Shown: positions 13,151 through 27,481, counted from the stretch's first letter. The stretch: DNA of 64,000 bases from Septoria linicola (GCA_024114885.1 CP099430.1:434001-498000), one strand, 5' to 3'. The notes: a model not told the origin generated them from the letters alone. Numbers and translations are program-made.

Positions 13151-15261
13151 CTATTATTAATCTAAATTCTATAAGTACGTCTATAAGAGAGATAGCTTAC
13201 TAAGGTTAAGCTAGTCGCTCTAGCTAAATAGGTCGCTAAGGTTTAGTAGGTATAGGTTACTCTACTAGCTACTAGTTATAGTCTATAGCTAGCGACGGCT
13301 CTCTACGTAGCGAATAAGGTAGAACTAGGTTAGCGTCTTCTAGGTTAAATCGTTACTACTAATTATCTAAACGTTACTTTAAAAGGTAGTTAGAACGCTA
13401 CTACTAATTAATTATATAGTTTCTTCTATTTATATCTAGCTAGGAGAGATACTCTAGCTCTAGCTCTAGCTCTAGCTTATCTAGGTATAGAGGAGACTAC
13501 CTACCTAGCTATAGTAGTAGGTACTCTAGTATCGTAGCTATAAGGCTAGAAGCCTCTAATAGATCTAATACTCTAGAAGAGCTAGTAGGATCTAATACTA
13601 GTATAGATATATTCGTTATAGTATCTATAGCTAATACTAGATCGCTTAGTATATTTAGTTAAGGCTCTCTCTTAACCTTAGCGTTAGGTTTAGAGAAGGT
13701 AGGACTATTCTATAAATTAGTATCCTAACGTTATAGAGAAGATTAGATTACTATCTAAGCGTCGCTATAAGGAGATTTAGATAACTTAATATTATCTAAA
13801 CCTATATTACTATCTAGGTTTAGACTACTATCTATCTCCTATTATTAGTAGGCTTATTAATACTAATATCTTATAGATACTTACTCTCTTCTTAAGGCTA
13901 TAAACTATCTAATTAGACGAGGTTAAAAAGTAGCTTAAGGAATTACTATTAAAGTAGTATTATCTCGTAGAGGCGATAGAGTATCTATAGTAGAGAGTAG
14001 AGAAGTTATAGTAGAATTCTTAACCTACTCGTCTAGTATTACTTTATAGTATAGAACGAGATATGTCTATAAGTCTTGTTCTCGATATACTATAAGGAGC
14101 TCTCTAGCTACTCTTATAATATCTAATTAGTTAATTACTTAATTATTAGGAAAGCCTAGTATTATCTCGCCTCTCTAATCTAAAGAAGTTACTACAGGGT
14201 ACTCTACTAGTAGCTCGTAATTATTAGTAATATCTATTACTACTTACTATAGAGTTAGCCTATAGCGTATAATAGAGTAGTCTAGCTAAGAGGAAAGAAA
14301 CTATCTAAAGGAGAATACTATCGTTAAGGTATATAGGTTAAGATTAGAGAGTCTACTCGCTAGGATAGGTGAATTAGATATATAGATTCTAAGCCTCTAC
14401 TTAAATAGTTCGTCTTACTTTCTCGTCTAGTAGTAGCGTCTAATAGATATAAGTAGTACTATCTTAGTTCTAGTTAGGTTAAAGGAAGAAGTCCTATAGT
14501 ATTAATAAAGATAGTATCTATACTTACTATTAGATACGTAGGAGGAAGGTCTATCCTATCGTTCTAGGTTAAGAGCTACTCTATAATTATAGGTACGCTA
14601 GTCGATATAAATAAAGCCTACTTTAGTAGTCGCGTAGTAGGCTACTAAGAGGGTAGAGTCTATAAATACTACCTACGAGAGCGGACGTGTCGTAAGACTT
14701 ATCGCTTACGTATAGTAGTAGTATAGGTTAATAACGCGCCTATAGGCTACGGCTATAATTAGCTTAGTTATTATAGAAGTATATATAGAGCGATTTCTAG
14801 ATCTCGTTTATCTAGTCTCGTCGTCTATTTTACTTTAGTTAACGATACGAATTATCTTTTTAAATAAGAGTATATTATAGAGTACTCGAGCTACTAATCT
14901 AAGAGAGACCTTAGGTCTATATTAAAAGTTAGTATATAATAAGTCTAATTCTACTATCTGTCTACGAACTACGCTATATAGTACTAGTACTAAGCCTAGC
15001 TAGCTAAGCCTATAATAAAGTAGAGCTATATTAAGTTACTTAGCTTAATATTTAAGCTTTTACTTAGACTTAACTTAACTTATCTTAAATAGAACTTAAC
15101 TTTAAGTCTAGGTTAGCTCTAAGAAATAGTATAGCTCTACGTTTCTACTCTATAATTTAAAAGGCGCTAATAGATAGTACGACTACTAGACTACTAAAGT
15201 AGCTTAACTTAGCTTAGGCTTAGGATATACTAATTTAGACTTAGAATTTAAGTTAAGTTAA
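13151..15261. other. RIP-degraded sequence without a recognisable gene
   Basis: Short codon-like stretches appear on the plus strand, but no domain, motif or consistent frame that I can name. The last 250 bases (about 15,020-15,261) contain repeated TTAAGTTAAG/CTTAACTTAA words. Before element A copy 2 arrived, this sequence was contiguous with 28,503 onwards. Confidence 0.4.
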
Positions 15262-15265
15262 GTAG

Positions 15266-15544
15266 TAATAGATAATAACTACTCTAATACTAACCTCCTA
15301 GGCAGGTATAAGAGCGGTCGCTATAGAACAAGACCTGTTCGGAGAGTAATAGTCTTGTAATACGTATATTAACTAGTAGTAACGAGCTTAAACTAGTAGT
15401 CCTAAGACTAAGAGCCTATACTAGGACCGTAGGACATTGAATTAATTAAGTAGAGTAAATATTACTATCTTAGAAACGAGCTACTATCTTGCTTTTATAC
15501 TAAAACTACTAAGTACGGTATATAGGTAGGCCTTTACCTTACTA
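15266..15544 (-). repeat. 3' LTR of element A copy 2
   Basis: 279 bp, directly repeated at 28,220-28,498. Its left neighbour on the plus strand is the GTAG duplication. Its right neighbour is the polypurine tract of the element. Confidence 0.9.
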
Positions 15545-15546
15545 AT

Positions 15547-15558
15547 CCTCCCTTCCTT
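15547..15558 (-). promoter_or_regulatory. Polypurine tract of element A copy 2
   Basis: The minus strand reads AAGGAAGGGAGG immediately upstream of the 3' LTR. This is the expected primer site for plus-strand DNA synthesis in LTR retrotransposons, and it fixes the transcription direction. The third copy has AAGAAAGAGAGG at 52,340-52,351. Confidence 0.8.
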
Positions 15559-15666
15559 AGTATCTAACTAGACACCTAACTACCTATAGACCTTACTTAG
15601 AATTACTTAAAACTAGCTAGTTTTTCTATTAAAGTCTATTAAACTTTCAATTAGAGGCCTATTAAA

Positions 15667-15691
15667 TAGTTGCCTTTTCTAACGATAACTA
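15667..15691. repeat. 25-nt palindrome downstream of ORF3, element A copy 2
   Basis: Degenerate inverted repeat with ends TAGTTGCC and CGATAACTA, 25 nt like its relatives. It separates ORF3 from the short 3' tail that holds the polypurine tract. The same sequence is at 52,460-52,484 in copy 3. Confidence 0.7.
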
Positions 15692-18600
15692 CTAAAAACA
15701 CCTTCTTAGATCCGATTATTATTCGCTAGACGCTACTCTTCTACTATATCCTTAGAGATCTCCTTAGGAACAGCCTCTCTCTTCTTCGATACTAATACTT
15801 CTAAGTTACTATCTACGCTTATAAAGCTAGCTTTACTAAATACCTGTTCCTTAATATCTATAGCTATAGCGTACGCGGTATCGAATTAAGCTTCAGCCGT
15901 AGTCTACTATTTAGCTATATAGATCTTAAATTCCTCCTTACTTATACTAAAGAGCTTCTTTATCTCTATACTTACTACCTAATCCGCCTATAGAACTCGG
16001 CCTACTAAGGTATTAGAAATCGAGCCTAGGCCGGTTAGAAGTACCTTAGTAGCGAAGGGTTTTATTACTCGCGTAGGGTATATAGTACCGGAAGCTATAA
16101 AGAGTATCCGCTTATAGTAGAGATATACGCTATAGATCGTAGGAACGTTAACGTAGTTACTATTAGGTAGCTTATCTAACGTTCGACTATTAGAGTAGGC
16201 TAGAAACACTATTAGAATCATACGATACTCTTCGCCTATACGAGTATACTACTAAGGGATATAGGGGTAGGAAATAACTAGCGAGCCTATATTAGTATAA
16301 GGATTCTTCTAACTAAGCTTGAGATTAGCTTTTATTTCGTTAGTAATTACTAGAGGTATAGTCTCGACGAAGCCTATACTATAGCTTTACTTATTAGCGA
16401 TAATACGCCTCGCTAGCTACTTTACCTCCTTAGAGTTAAAGAGCCTATTACTAATCGTGTCCGAAGTTAGTAAAAGTCGTCCTCTATCGCTAGTATCGTC
16501 TAGAGAGATCGTAAATTAAACCTAATCAAGCCTCTTCTTCTTAAGTAGTATATTCTCGTTTAAGGCGATATACTAGAAGCCGTTAGAGTAGTTAGAACCT
16601 ACCTTATCGTCGAAGATATAAAAGGCGGTAGATAGGTAGGCTACGTACTTAACGGTCGTATACGGAGTAGTAACTAGCTAGTATAGCTATAGTAGAGGAC
16701 ACTAGCGAAGAAGCTATTAGGACAGCGAGTACTATATACTATAAGACTAACTATACTAACTAATAGCTGTGTTATACTATCGATATACTATAAACTCATA
16801 CCGTATAGCTTTAAGTAAAGAGTCTAGGATCCGAAATAGGCCTCTAGTAGAAAAAGAATAAAAGAGGAAGCTATAATCGGTCTAGGTACCCTTATTACTA
16901 TTATAGTCTAAGAGCTCCTAAGCCCTCTAATAGACGTTAAAAGTAACCTTCAAGTCTACTTTAGTTACTATAAACTAAAAGGGTCCGAGATAGCTTCTAC
17001 CTACCTCGCGTATTAAGGCGTTAATATCGTCCTCTAGTTCCTAAGTATTAGTACCCTTCTTACTACGACGAGGGCGTCCTACTAGCTTAGAGAAGAAAGT
17101 ATTCGCTTCTAGCTTGAACTACGTCCGATTTTAAGTATTCTAGGCGATAAGAGCTTAGAGATCGGCTATACTACCTATCTAAACAATACGCTAGTAGAGG
17201 GTATACGTTACGTTAGCCGTCTTCGGCAGCTTTAAACCTATAGTATTACCTATCTTAGCTATATATTCTTTATAAAGAGGCTAGCTAAGGTATAGAAGAA
17301 TATTAATTAAAGCGTAGCTCTTAGCTACTTTCTTCTTCTCCTAGACATTATCGACTTCTTTAAGAGCTCCGCTAACGATTATATAGTAGTAGACTTCGGA
17401 GGTAATACTATCCTTTATATAAGCCTAGTAACGTAGATTAGGCTCCGAGTCGCTCTCTAGCTTAATTCTACTATCGTCTTCTAGTACGATTAGCGATAGA
17501 CGTTACGGACTTAGTAGTAGCTCCGTCGTAGGCAAAACTTAGTCTTATATAGGATCGCTATTACCTAAAGTACTTAGTATAGGAGAAGTTTCGATCGAGT
17601 TAATAATAGTTTCTCTAGCGCGAATTCTAGTAAGCCTCCTACTCTTACGAAGGATAGGCGTAGGCTTCTTTATAGAGCTTAGCGTTAACTTCTCTAACTA
17701 AGCTTTTAGCCTCTATATAGTACTAGGCGATATAGAATCTCTAAGGCGAGGCTCTAGGGTTGTAAGTAAATTACCTTCTCCTTCTCCTTCTTAACTAGAG
17801 TTTCGAGTAGGACTAGATAAGGATAGGCCCTTAGGCGTAGAGGAAGAGAGTCGTCTATTAGATCTTAGATTTCTAGGAGAAGGTAATAGTCTATAGGATA
17901 TTAAGAGCTGTTTCTCTACTACTAGGAACACGTAAGTCGGTTCTTCGAAGGCCTCTTCTTTAGTAAGCTTGACTATAAATCTATACTAATTAAGTCTATA
18001 GCCTACCTCTAGGCGTACTTCTCTTATCTTATAGCTAAACACGTCGACCTACGAGAGCTCCTCCTTAAACTTGTTCTAGTAACGTCTCCTATCTAAGTTC
18101 GTATTAATAAAGCCTAAGCCTTACGAGCTAGGAGTCTTCTTACTCCTCTATAGCTAAAAGTGCTAGCTACGAGAGAATATATTCGCTACCTACTAATAGA
18201 AACGATCTTACTTTTACTACGCTAAGAAGACCTAGTCTTTAGGCTCGCTCTCTTCGAAGACGCCTTTATACTTATTTAACTATTAACGAAGGTTCCTAAG
18301 TATCTCTTTATCGTATAAGACTTAGTTAAGGAAGAGGAAGTTCTACTCGTATCTAAACTCTATACGTAGCTACTACTAGATTAAGTTTCTCTCCTTTACT
18401 AAGTCTCGGCCTTCTTAGCGTATCTTCTTTATATTATCGCGCTTTACGCTCTACGCGTTAAGGTGCTTTAGTAAAATCTTAGCTAAGAGGCGTTTAAAGA
18501 AGTTAAATATACTAATCTTTATTCTATTATTCGCTTCCTCGACTTACTTAAGTACTAAGTCGATACTCTCCTCTTGTTCTTATAGCGTCTCTAGCGATAG

Positions 18601-19233
18601 AATAGCTTCGGTAGCGTTATTAAGGTTTGTTATACTAGTAAGAGGTCCGCTTAAGGCCTAGAAACTAACGAGAGAGCCTTCGCGATTAGTACGAGCGAGC
18701 GCTATACCTTATATAGAACTTAAAGAAGCTATTTTTCGTCTTTTCTTTAAGGAATCTTATCTAGGCAGTTCTTATATTAGGCTTCGAATAGGCGAGGTAG
18801 AAGGCGAAAGCGCTAGTCTTAATAGCTTAGGCGTTAAAGAACGCTAGAAAGGAGAAGTCTTGTTCTTTATACGCGATAGAGAAAGAGAACGTCTTTAAAT
18901 AGTCGTGTTAGTAGCTTAGAGCGATATAAAGCGCGTAACTAGTAATAAGTAACTTGAATAGCGAGGAGGGTCGGGCGCGTAACCGGTTATAGAGTTTTCT
19001 ATTATATTAGTTACTACTTACGTATATAAATAGCTATATAGTATTACTAGGTAGTAACGAAAGATAAGAATCGAACTTAATAGAAGTAAGGCTCTATAGT
19101 AACTAATTAATAGTTGATAAGGAAGAAGAGATCGTTTAGAGCGTAAAAGTAGTCTAATAATATACCTTATCGTAGTAGCGTAACTACTATTAGGATTAGG
19201 GGTCTATACGCGAGGCTTAGTTACGTAAGGTTT
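15692..19233 (-). pseudogene. Element A ORF3: large unrecognised ORF between integrase and the 3' LTR
   Basis: A minus-strand coding block of about 3.5 kb, roughly 1,100 codons if TAG, TAA and TGA are read as mutated sense codons. The N-terminal third (about 18,600-18,020) is rich in Glu, Lys, Gln and Leu and looks like a coiled coil (for example EQEESIDLVLK). The middle is Ser/Pro/Arg-rich. The C-terminal part holds a 77-residue stop-free piece at 15,988-16,221 with the segment VLLTGLGSISNTLVGRVL. I see no signal peptide or clear membrane span, so an envelope-like protein is not supported, and no chromodomain was recognised. Conservation of the same frame in copy 3 suggests the ORF was coding when the family spread. 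Function unknown. Confidence 0.6.
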
Positions 19234-19258
19234 TAGTTATCGTTTAAAAAGATAACTA
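19234..19258. repeat. 25-nt palindrome between pol and ORF3, element A copy 2
   Basis: Near-perfect inverted repeat beginning TAGTTATCG and ending GATAACTA, with one unpaired pair in the arms. It lies between the end of pol and ORF3. Confidence 0.75.
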
Positions 19259-22200
19259 AAAGTTTACTTTACCTCAACGCTTCTATAGCCGTCGTATACT
19301 ACTAACGCTACTACTAACTACTATAGTATATACCTTACTATCGCCGACAAGGACTAAGACTTAGATACTATTATCGTTACCTCTACTAACTTAAAAGAGC
19401 CTTATTTTTCGTATACCTAGTCGACTTACTAGACTACGCTTTCTATATCGTAAGAGACCGCTAGCGCTATAATTAATAGCTAGAAAGGAGCTATTAGAGC
19501 TATTATTACCGAGGATTCAAGCTTCTCTACCTTTATATAGGCTAAAAACCTTAAACTTTAAGAATTCTCTATTAGAAACTAACCTTTTTAGCGATTCCTT
19601 TAGTTAGACGAAAATTAGTAGTAAAAAGACCTTTAGGACAGATAACTCTTATCTTTTTTCTTCGATTAGCGATAGAAAAGGGCTCTAGGAAGGTAGATTA
19701 TAGTACTAACCTTAGAAATCGCTAGTAGAAAAGAGCTTCGAGATTATAGATCTAGCTTAGATTTTTAAGACCTAGTAGTAGAAAGTAGCTCGGGATAGCT
19801 AACTTTTATAGCGATAGTAGGCTCGGAACTTAGAAAAAGAAGTAGGATAGTAGAGTAACTAGTAGACATAGAATCTATATTTAAAAGTTAAGCTTAGAGG
19901 AGTAACTAGCTATATAGATACTTATCTTAGCTATAGAAAACAGCGTTAAAATAGTTAGGATTAGCTAGATTTTTACTAATTTAGTAAAAGAGGAGCTTGG
20001 GAAGCTTAGATTAGAGCTCGATAGTAGCTCTAGGAATAAAAGAAGTACTTAGGATAGTTAAGATTTAGCTAGATTTATACTAGTCTAGTAAATTACAAGC
20101 TTAGGAAGCTCTAATTAGAGCTTAATAGTAGCTTTAGGACTAAGAGAAGTACTTAGGAAGATTAGATTAGAGTTCGATAGTAGCTCTAGGAATAAAAGAA
20201 GCGCTTAGAATAGTACGATCTTAGGAAGATTAGCTCTTTTATAGTAGAGGCTAGGCTTTAGTAGCTAGATCTTAGCTTATATCTCTAATCAAGTATCGCT
20301 TATCGAATTTCTACTTCTTTAGCTCCGCTAGGCTAGCTTTAGCCTTTAGCTTACTAAGTCTTCTACTTCTTCTTTAAGCTCTACTAGTAGCTAGCGTATA
20401 TAACTCTCCCTTTCTTCTTAAGTTATTACTAATAGCTTACTAATAAAGATCTATAGATACTTATACCTAGGTAGAAGGCCTAGTTCTATAACCTTCTCTA
20501 TTAGTAGCGGTACTTCTTCTAGTTTAACCTAATCTAGAACTAGCTTTAGGTTTTCTTATAGAAAGGTATATTTCTTAAGGTCTATTCTCTTATAGATATA
20601 CTCTCGTTTAGAGCTATCTAGTTCCTTAAGCTTATACGATACACCTTCCTATAATACTTTAGATACTCTAAAAGAGCCTTCCTACCTAAATATAAGCTTA
20701 TAAGAGAAGCTAGTTTTTAACTTAGAGTAGTATACTAATATAAGATCTCCTTCCTTTAGTATAGTAAGATCCGTATAGCAATGTTTATCGAAGTACGCCT
20801 TATTCTGTTCTTAGAGACGCTATTAACGTAGTCGTCCTTCTTCTATAGTCGTTTCTATAGCTTCTAAGGCTTGAGCTCGAATCGTAAGAAGCTCTACTCT
20901 AGTCTTGACCTTGCCTTAATCTATAATCCGGAAGGTGTAGTATTCTAGCTCGATTAGTAGTACTACGTCACGCCTAATTATTACCTCTAACGGTATTAGA
21001 CCGGTAGTAGAGACTATTATCGTTCTCTCTACCTATAGAACCGCTAGAATATAGTTACGAATCGTATAAAGGCCGCTATTAGAGAGCTTTAAGTAAGCGT
21101 CTAATATTGTCTTATAGCCGACTTTAACGATAGCGTTAGACTAAGAGTAGTACGGCGAAATGTTAATACGTTTAATACTATACGATAGTAGTAGCTTCTC
21201 TACGTTACTAAGGTTAGTCTTATAGTTATCGAGGATAACTTCTATAGCGGCACTCTACTAGTAAAAGATCTCTTCCTATATAAACCTTACTATCTATACT
21301 AAGGAGATACTCTTCGCTAGGTACTAGAATATATATACTTCTAGCTAGCGCGATAGAGATTCGCGTATAACTATTAATAAATAGTTCTTCGAGATATATA
21401 AGCTATCGATATACTACTACTAGCTAACCGTAACTTAGAGCGGGATCTATAGTTCTCTAGGTACCTATCTCCTATACCGAAGACTATAAATAGTATATTA
21501 CCGAATAGCGAGCGAGATTTAAGCCTAAACTCTATCCTACTACTATCGTTTCTAGATAAGATTATACGTCTATTTAGCGCTACGATAACTATTCTTATAA
21601 TAGTATGCCTTAATAATACGAGCTCGCGCTTTAGGCTTATTAATAACTCGCTATAGGAGTCTAGCTACTCGCTCTTAGCGCTAGAGCTAGTTATCCTTAA
21701 TATAAAACAGCTAATACTTCTTTCTTAACCGCTTGTACTCGTTATTAGAAACTCTCTTAGGCCTTTATATTCGTATAAGCACGAAAGCGATATTTATTAA
21801 CTCCTAAGAGTAGATCCTATTAATTATAGGTAGCTCGCCCTAAATTATCTATATAGAGAAAGCGTTAACGTAAAAGATATCGAAGAATTACTTATTAATT
21901 ATTAGATCTACGTCTTCTTCCTATTCTATAGCCTCTATATCTTTAGGCGTAGTAGGCTTCCTCGACAAAGAATCTAGAGCTATATACTTCTTACTAGGAA
22001 TATATATAACGTTGAAGTCGAAGAGGTAGATCTATACTAGCTAGCGCGTTATTACTATATTCGGCAAATTAGAGGTAGCTTTATTAAGCTAGTAAACGAG
22101 AGTATTTATATTAATCTCTAGTTAGAAGTATACTCCGAATAGCTATAGTTTTAGCTTCTTTAATACCTTTAGTATACTAAGGTACTCGCGCTTTCTAGTA

Positions 22201-24345
22201 TTATACTTGACTTCTACTAGGTTAAATAGGCCGGACTTATACCGAACTAGATAGTAGAGAAGTAGCTCGTCTCGATTATATTAGGAAAGCGTATATCTCT
22301 AACCTTTACTACTCGAATCTACGCCTACGACAATAAGTCCTACCCCTTCTCTATAGTTAAGAGTAACTAGGGCTAGGGCTGAAACTAGTGCCTTTAAGAC
22401 GACGTCTTTAGCTAGTTAATATTTAGTAGTCTATTAAAACTTAGTATCCTTCTATAAGAGTTTAAATAGTAGAGTAAGGATAATCGTGAAACCTTTAACC
22501 TAGACGCGGTAGTACGTAACTACACTAAGGAAGATTCGAACCTCCTTCTAATTCTCTAGAGTCGGCTATTTCTTAATCTTCGCTACTCTCGCGAAGTCTA
22601 GATAGCGACCGTTAATACTAGTAAGGTAACTAACGATTACTAGCTGTTCGTAATAGAGCTATAGCTTATTAAAAGCTACTATTATATTAGCCCGTTCTAT
22701 ATTATAGAGAACGTCGTCTATAGCTATAATATGTTTAATAACGTAGTAGTAGAGGCTAGGTTTAACCTCTTCTCTATCGTACTTCGTCTTAGGCCCTTTA
22801 ATACTAATATTATTAAGGAACGGCCGTACCTTATACGAGACATACTCTATAAGCACTTGATTAATAATATAAACGAACTAGGTAATAGAATTCGTAGCTC
22901 CTTATTATAACGTTATCTACTATAATAGGCCTAGTAGTAAATCAAAGCCTATAAGGTCTCTATATAATTTATTAAGTAGGATTTAGTTATATCTAGAGAA
23001 GATATTAACTAACGAGGCTAGCGCGTAACTAGTAAAGTCCTTAGAGAAACCCTTAGCGTTAGGTAGCAAGTTCGAATCTCTTACGGTAACTTGATTAAAC
23101 TTCTAAGCTACGTTAATTAACCGATACTTCTTTAGCTTACCTACCTCCGTCTTCTTACTAATAAGGAAGTATAGATTTCGATAGGCACTATAGTATAGCT
23201 TAAGAGTTCTAGCTTAGATTCGTTATCTTAGTATGTCTTCTACGACGTACTATAGAGATAGGTTTAGCTTAAAGCCTAGATACTACTATAGCTCGTAAGG
23301 AACTGTCTAAATCTTCTATAGTAGAGCAATATTAGGATTAATTCGGCCTAAATACGTAAAGTCCTATATAAAGGCAGCTTCTCGGTTCCTTAGTATATAG
23401 TATAACAAATCTAGCTCCTTTAGTAGTAGTTCTATACTAGGTTTGAACTTTATAAGCCGTTCGGGCGTAAGCTATAATCTAGGCTCGATCGTCGAGAACC
23501 TCTTAGTTAGGTACTTACTATCGTAAGGTCTAGTACTAGGTAGTATAGCTGCTTCCTTCTTAATATAAGTCTATCGCTAGTCCTTTAACCTACTAGGGTT
23601 TAACTCGTTAGTTATAGTAATATCTATATTTACCGGTTTAATCTTGTTAGTAACTCGCTTATAAAGAGTATAGGCGCTAATATAATTATCTAGCTTCCGC
23701 TACCCTATAGCTTCTTTATTATAAGCTCTCTCTACTACTATGTTAATAGCGGCCGAGATAACGTACGTCTCTTCGCTAAGCTCGTCGTCTATTTTATCGG
23801 AAATAACCTCGTCGTAGGGTCTAGGTTCTTAGATAGCTAGCTCTACCTCTCTAAGCTTTCTATAGATAATTATTAAGTATTTGCTACTATGATTTAAACC
23901 CTAGCTCGACTAAGATACTAGTATAGTATCTTTAAAACTATACCTAATACTCTAGTATAAGTCTCGCTCGTTAGTATAAGCTAGCTTAGCTTCGCTAGTA
24001 GCTAGTAAAAGCTTCTTAAGTCGACTATTTTAGCTGAATTTAGCGACGTTGCCTTTAACGGCCGCTACTACGAGATAGTTATACTATGTTTAAGTCTAGC
24101 TATAATTGACCTGTCTTAATAGTTCGAGCTACTATCGAAGAGAGATACTTTATCTAATCAAGTCTACTATAAAATAGTCCCTAAAGTAAATTGCCTTTAT
24201 ATACGATAACTACTACGTAAGGTAGTTAAAGACTTAATTCTCTAGGAGTTTAAGGCTATTAGTAACCGTAAACGAACACTAGTACTAATCGCTTATCTAT
24301 CTATACTACTAGTATAGTTTGAAGTATAGTATAGGAGGTATAACG
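19259..24345 (-). pseudogene. Element A pol (reverse transcriptase, RNase H, integrase), RIP-inactivated
   Basis: Reading leftwards on the minus strand: reverse transcriptase at about 23,300-22,400, with LVNIFSRYN, GATNSIT and PFLNNISIKGPKTKY, matching the fungal Gypsy blocks VDIFSGYNQI, QGATNSV-QF and PFLDD-IKGPKT. RNase H follows at about 22,330-21,930, with LKLLFGVYF-type and INTLVY-type blocks and the ending PSKKYIALDSLSRK. The integrase core is at about 21,500-21,100, with YIDSLYI, VILDNYKTNLS and NAIVKVGYKTI. The expected catalytic Glu in the last block is Lys, as from GAG to AAG. Protease was not identified; it should lie upstream of the RT. The sequence from the integrase end to 19,259 includes repetitive blocks around 19,980-20,230. 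Many TAG and TAA stops make it non-functional. Confidence 0.85.
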
Positions 24346-24370
24346 TAATTATCGTTTAAAAAGGTAACTA
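24346..24370. repeat. 25-nt palindrome between ORF1 and pol, element A copy 2
   Basis: Same position relative to the element as 2,336-2,360 and the same 25 bases: ends TAATTATCG and GGTAACTA. Confidence 0.7.
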
Positions 24371-27300
24371 CGGAACGTTTCGCTAGCTAACCCTCCTAAG
24401 TAGAGTTTTTACCTCTAACTACTAAACCTTATACGGAAAGGGTAGTAGAAGCTTAAAAAGCTTATAATCTCTCTCTCTACTCCTTACTATTATAAGATCT
24501 AGAGTCCTCGACAGTATACCCTATGTTCTTTAGCTAGTAATTACTAAAAGTTAGAGTTTGGACACTAACTTCTACTAAACCTAGACGCGATACACGTATT
24601 AGAGCCCCTACTAAACTCGTACTATCGACTAGAGCTAGTTCCTCGGCACTCTAGCTTTTCCTAGGACTTGTTCTATAGTACGTATATTACTATAGCTATT
24701 AAAGCCTATAAATATAATAATATAGCTATCTAGAGTACTAATTAAGCTCTTCTAAGAGCTATTATCGTAGTTCTTAGAAGCTAGGCGTACCCGTCGTGCC
24801 TATAGCTAGCTAAGTAAGATTAGGCCGTTCGCTAGTAAGACTAGAAATAGTATCGTAACTCTTACGCTAAAGGTATCGATTAACACCTCTAGGTAGTACC
24901 TAACGAAAGTAACCTTACCTCTAACTCCTTCTATAGTAATATTACTAAGAAGGGTTATACCGACTTGAAGCTTTCGAATATATTCGATCGGTATAATTAT
25001 TAACTTAGCCTCTTTGTCGATTAAAGACTCGTAAGCTATTATTCGAGGTCTGTACTTCGTAGGTATATAGATACTTAGAATAATCTAATAGATATTATTA
25101 AATAATAGAAGGATATTATTAGTCTACTTATAAAGCTCGGAAGCAGGCCTAGGTTTTACTATATTAATCGCTATAGCGGTAGCCTAGAAGGCCTTAATAT
25201 TAGTCGCTAAAACAGCTTTTGTTAGCTCCTCTACTATATCGTAGAAGGCTTTAGATAATAAGGAATATACGCTAATCTTAGCTCCGCTACCTCTATTCGT
25301 ACGCTTCTTTATATAGAGCTTATTAAGCTTCTTATATAGATCTATATCGTTTAGAACACGACCTTATAAGGAATATAACGCTCGCTCGCTATAGAGAATA
25401 ATCTCTACTAAGCTTAACTAGACCTTAGATTCGAGTATTTTATCTATCTAGAAGACGTTAGCGTTATTATTAGTATACGTAGCTCGAAGGTAGTTATCCG
25501 CACGCTTAGTCTTTAGAGGCTCCTTAGCCTTCTTCCGCTTTTAAGTATACGTAGGAGCGACTAGAACTAGTAGACTATTTAGGTAGTCGTATATCTACTT
25601 ATCCTCGATCTTATCGTTATTACGTTCCTAAGTTTAAGAATCCTCTAACTCCTCTATATCTATAAGGTAAGGAGCCGGCTAGTTTTCGTCTTTAACCTCT
25701 TTAATACGAGAGTAACGATAAGCGTAGGTTCTTATAGCTATAGCCTAGGTCGTAATTCGCTTCTATACTCCTATTAGCTATCCTTCGACTAGACGAGAAG
25801 GGTTCGAGTTCCGCTTTATCTTTATACTGTCTCTAGCTACGTAGGCGCCGATTAGATCGTCCTAATCTTCCTACGTAATAGAAGCGACTTAGCTAATATT
25901 AATAGGACCGTCGATACTAGCTACCTTATTCGCTATCCTCTACTAGCTCGCTCTTAGCGTTAATAAACGATCTACATTTTCAAGGTTAATCTTCCCGTAG
26001 CGCTACTCTAATACTCCTATTAATACGAATAGCTTTAGTAGTTCCTTGTCCTAGTAGTACTATATCTTTTCTATACCTAGGCGAGGCGTCCTATAGTATA
26101 TAATACTAGTCTTTAGATCTCTATATATTAAGCTCTTAGTCTCGAACTACTATAGGTACTTGTAGTTTGTAGCTATATAGCCTTCGAGCCTATATATCTA
26201 ATAACCTAAAATCTTTAGAGCGATCGCTATATAGGCCTCGATTATTAACCTATTATCTATCGTAGCTAAATTAATCGAAATCTCCTAGCTATAAGTAGGA
26301 CTTAGAATATATAGATAGTCGTAATCGTAAGACTTCGCTCGCTATCCTATCGATAGGCGTAGTAGCTACGGGCCTCCTTCTTTAAGTTAACGAATCGTAG
26401 CGATTATAAGGTCTTATATACTAGCGGTAATATTATCGACGGTTACTAGCTTATAGCCTTTATAGACTACCGTTTCTCTAGCCTTGAACTTAGAGTTTAG
26501 TCTTAGAGCGGACTTCTTTACTACTTCGTATAACTACTAGACGTCTCTACCGCCTTCGTTATATACTTCTAATTTGAAGTCCTTATTACTATTAATCTAA
26601 CGCTAGGCTGTCTTTAAGAGCTTACTATAATCTAAGTCCTTACTATTAAGATCTAACCTAAGATAGGCCTAGAGCCTCTTACTAAAACGAAATAGAAGGC
26701 CTCGTATAAATAGAAGAGTACGAGAACGCTCGTCTATATACGAAGTAGGTATAGTATTAGAGTAGAGTATAAACTGCCTTAAGTACTCTAAGAGATTATT
26801 ATCCTCGCTACGGTTAACCTTATAAAGGTTTTCTATATAGCGGCGGTTTCTAAGTATATATATATTATCGTACTTTTAGTATTCCTTAATAATCGACTCT
26901 TTGAACTTAGCGTAGTCTCGGTCGTAGAAACTATTAAGGCGCTAGTATCGTCTACGTTAGACAACTATAACCTAAGTAAGTAACTTCTTGTAAAGCTGTT
27001 TATTATTATTAATAAGTAGGATAGCGTAGTTCCTATATAGTACTTTAAAACGCTTAATGTACTCGGTTACGTTCTCCCTATTAAAGAAGAGATTCTAGTC
27101 CGAGCTAGGTAGTAGCGGAACCTAAGCGACAATTACCTTCTAGCTTTAGGTTACTTAGATAGTCTCTATAAGTAGCTAGAACTACGTTATAGACAGTCTA
27201 TCTCCTAAGTTCGGTTCTTAAAAGATATTAGTATTAGGGTTAAGGTTAGTACCTCTTTAGTCCTCCGCTTCTATAGATATATCGTTATCTAGTAGAGGGA

Positions 27301-27481
27301 ATAAAGTAAAAGTAGGTAGTAGCTTTACTAGAGATCTTCGAATTTGCTTATTAAGCTAGTTAGATAAGCTACTATCTAGTATTTCAGGCTAGCTAATAGA
27401 TACTAATTCACTTATAGAGCTCGTTCGAAGGTATTCTAAGAGTATATTATACTCTCCTTAATTAAGTTTTTAAATAAAATA
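24371..27481 (-). pseudogene. Element A copy 2 ORF1 (probably gag-like)
   Basis: About 3.1 kb of minus-strand coding sequence. A frame is easily followed at about 26,470-26,080, for example GYKLVTVDNITASI, then IDNRLIIEAYIAIALKILGY, with TAG at expected Gln positions. It is the first ORF after the 5' LTR, so gag is the natural reading. The predicted length of about 1,000 codons is large for gag, and no gag domain is recognisable by eye, so it may be gag fused to something else. Copy 1 keeps the same frame at 2,361-5,471. Confidence 0.55.

Noticed and set aside
15692..19233. Element A ORF3 as an envelope gene
   Set aside because: No signal peptide, transmembrane span or protease site can be seen. 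The coiled-coil start and Ser/Pro-rich middle do not fit.
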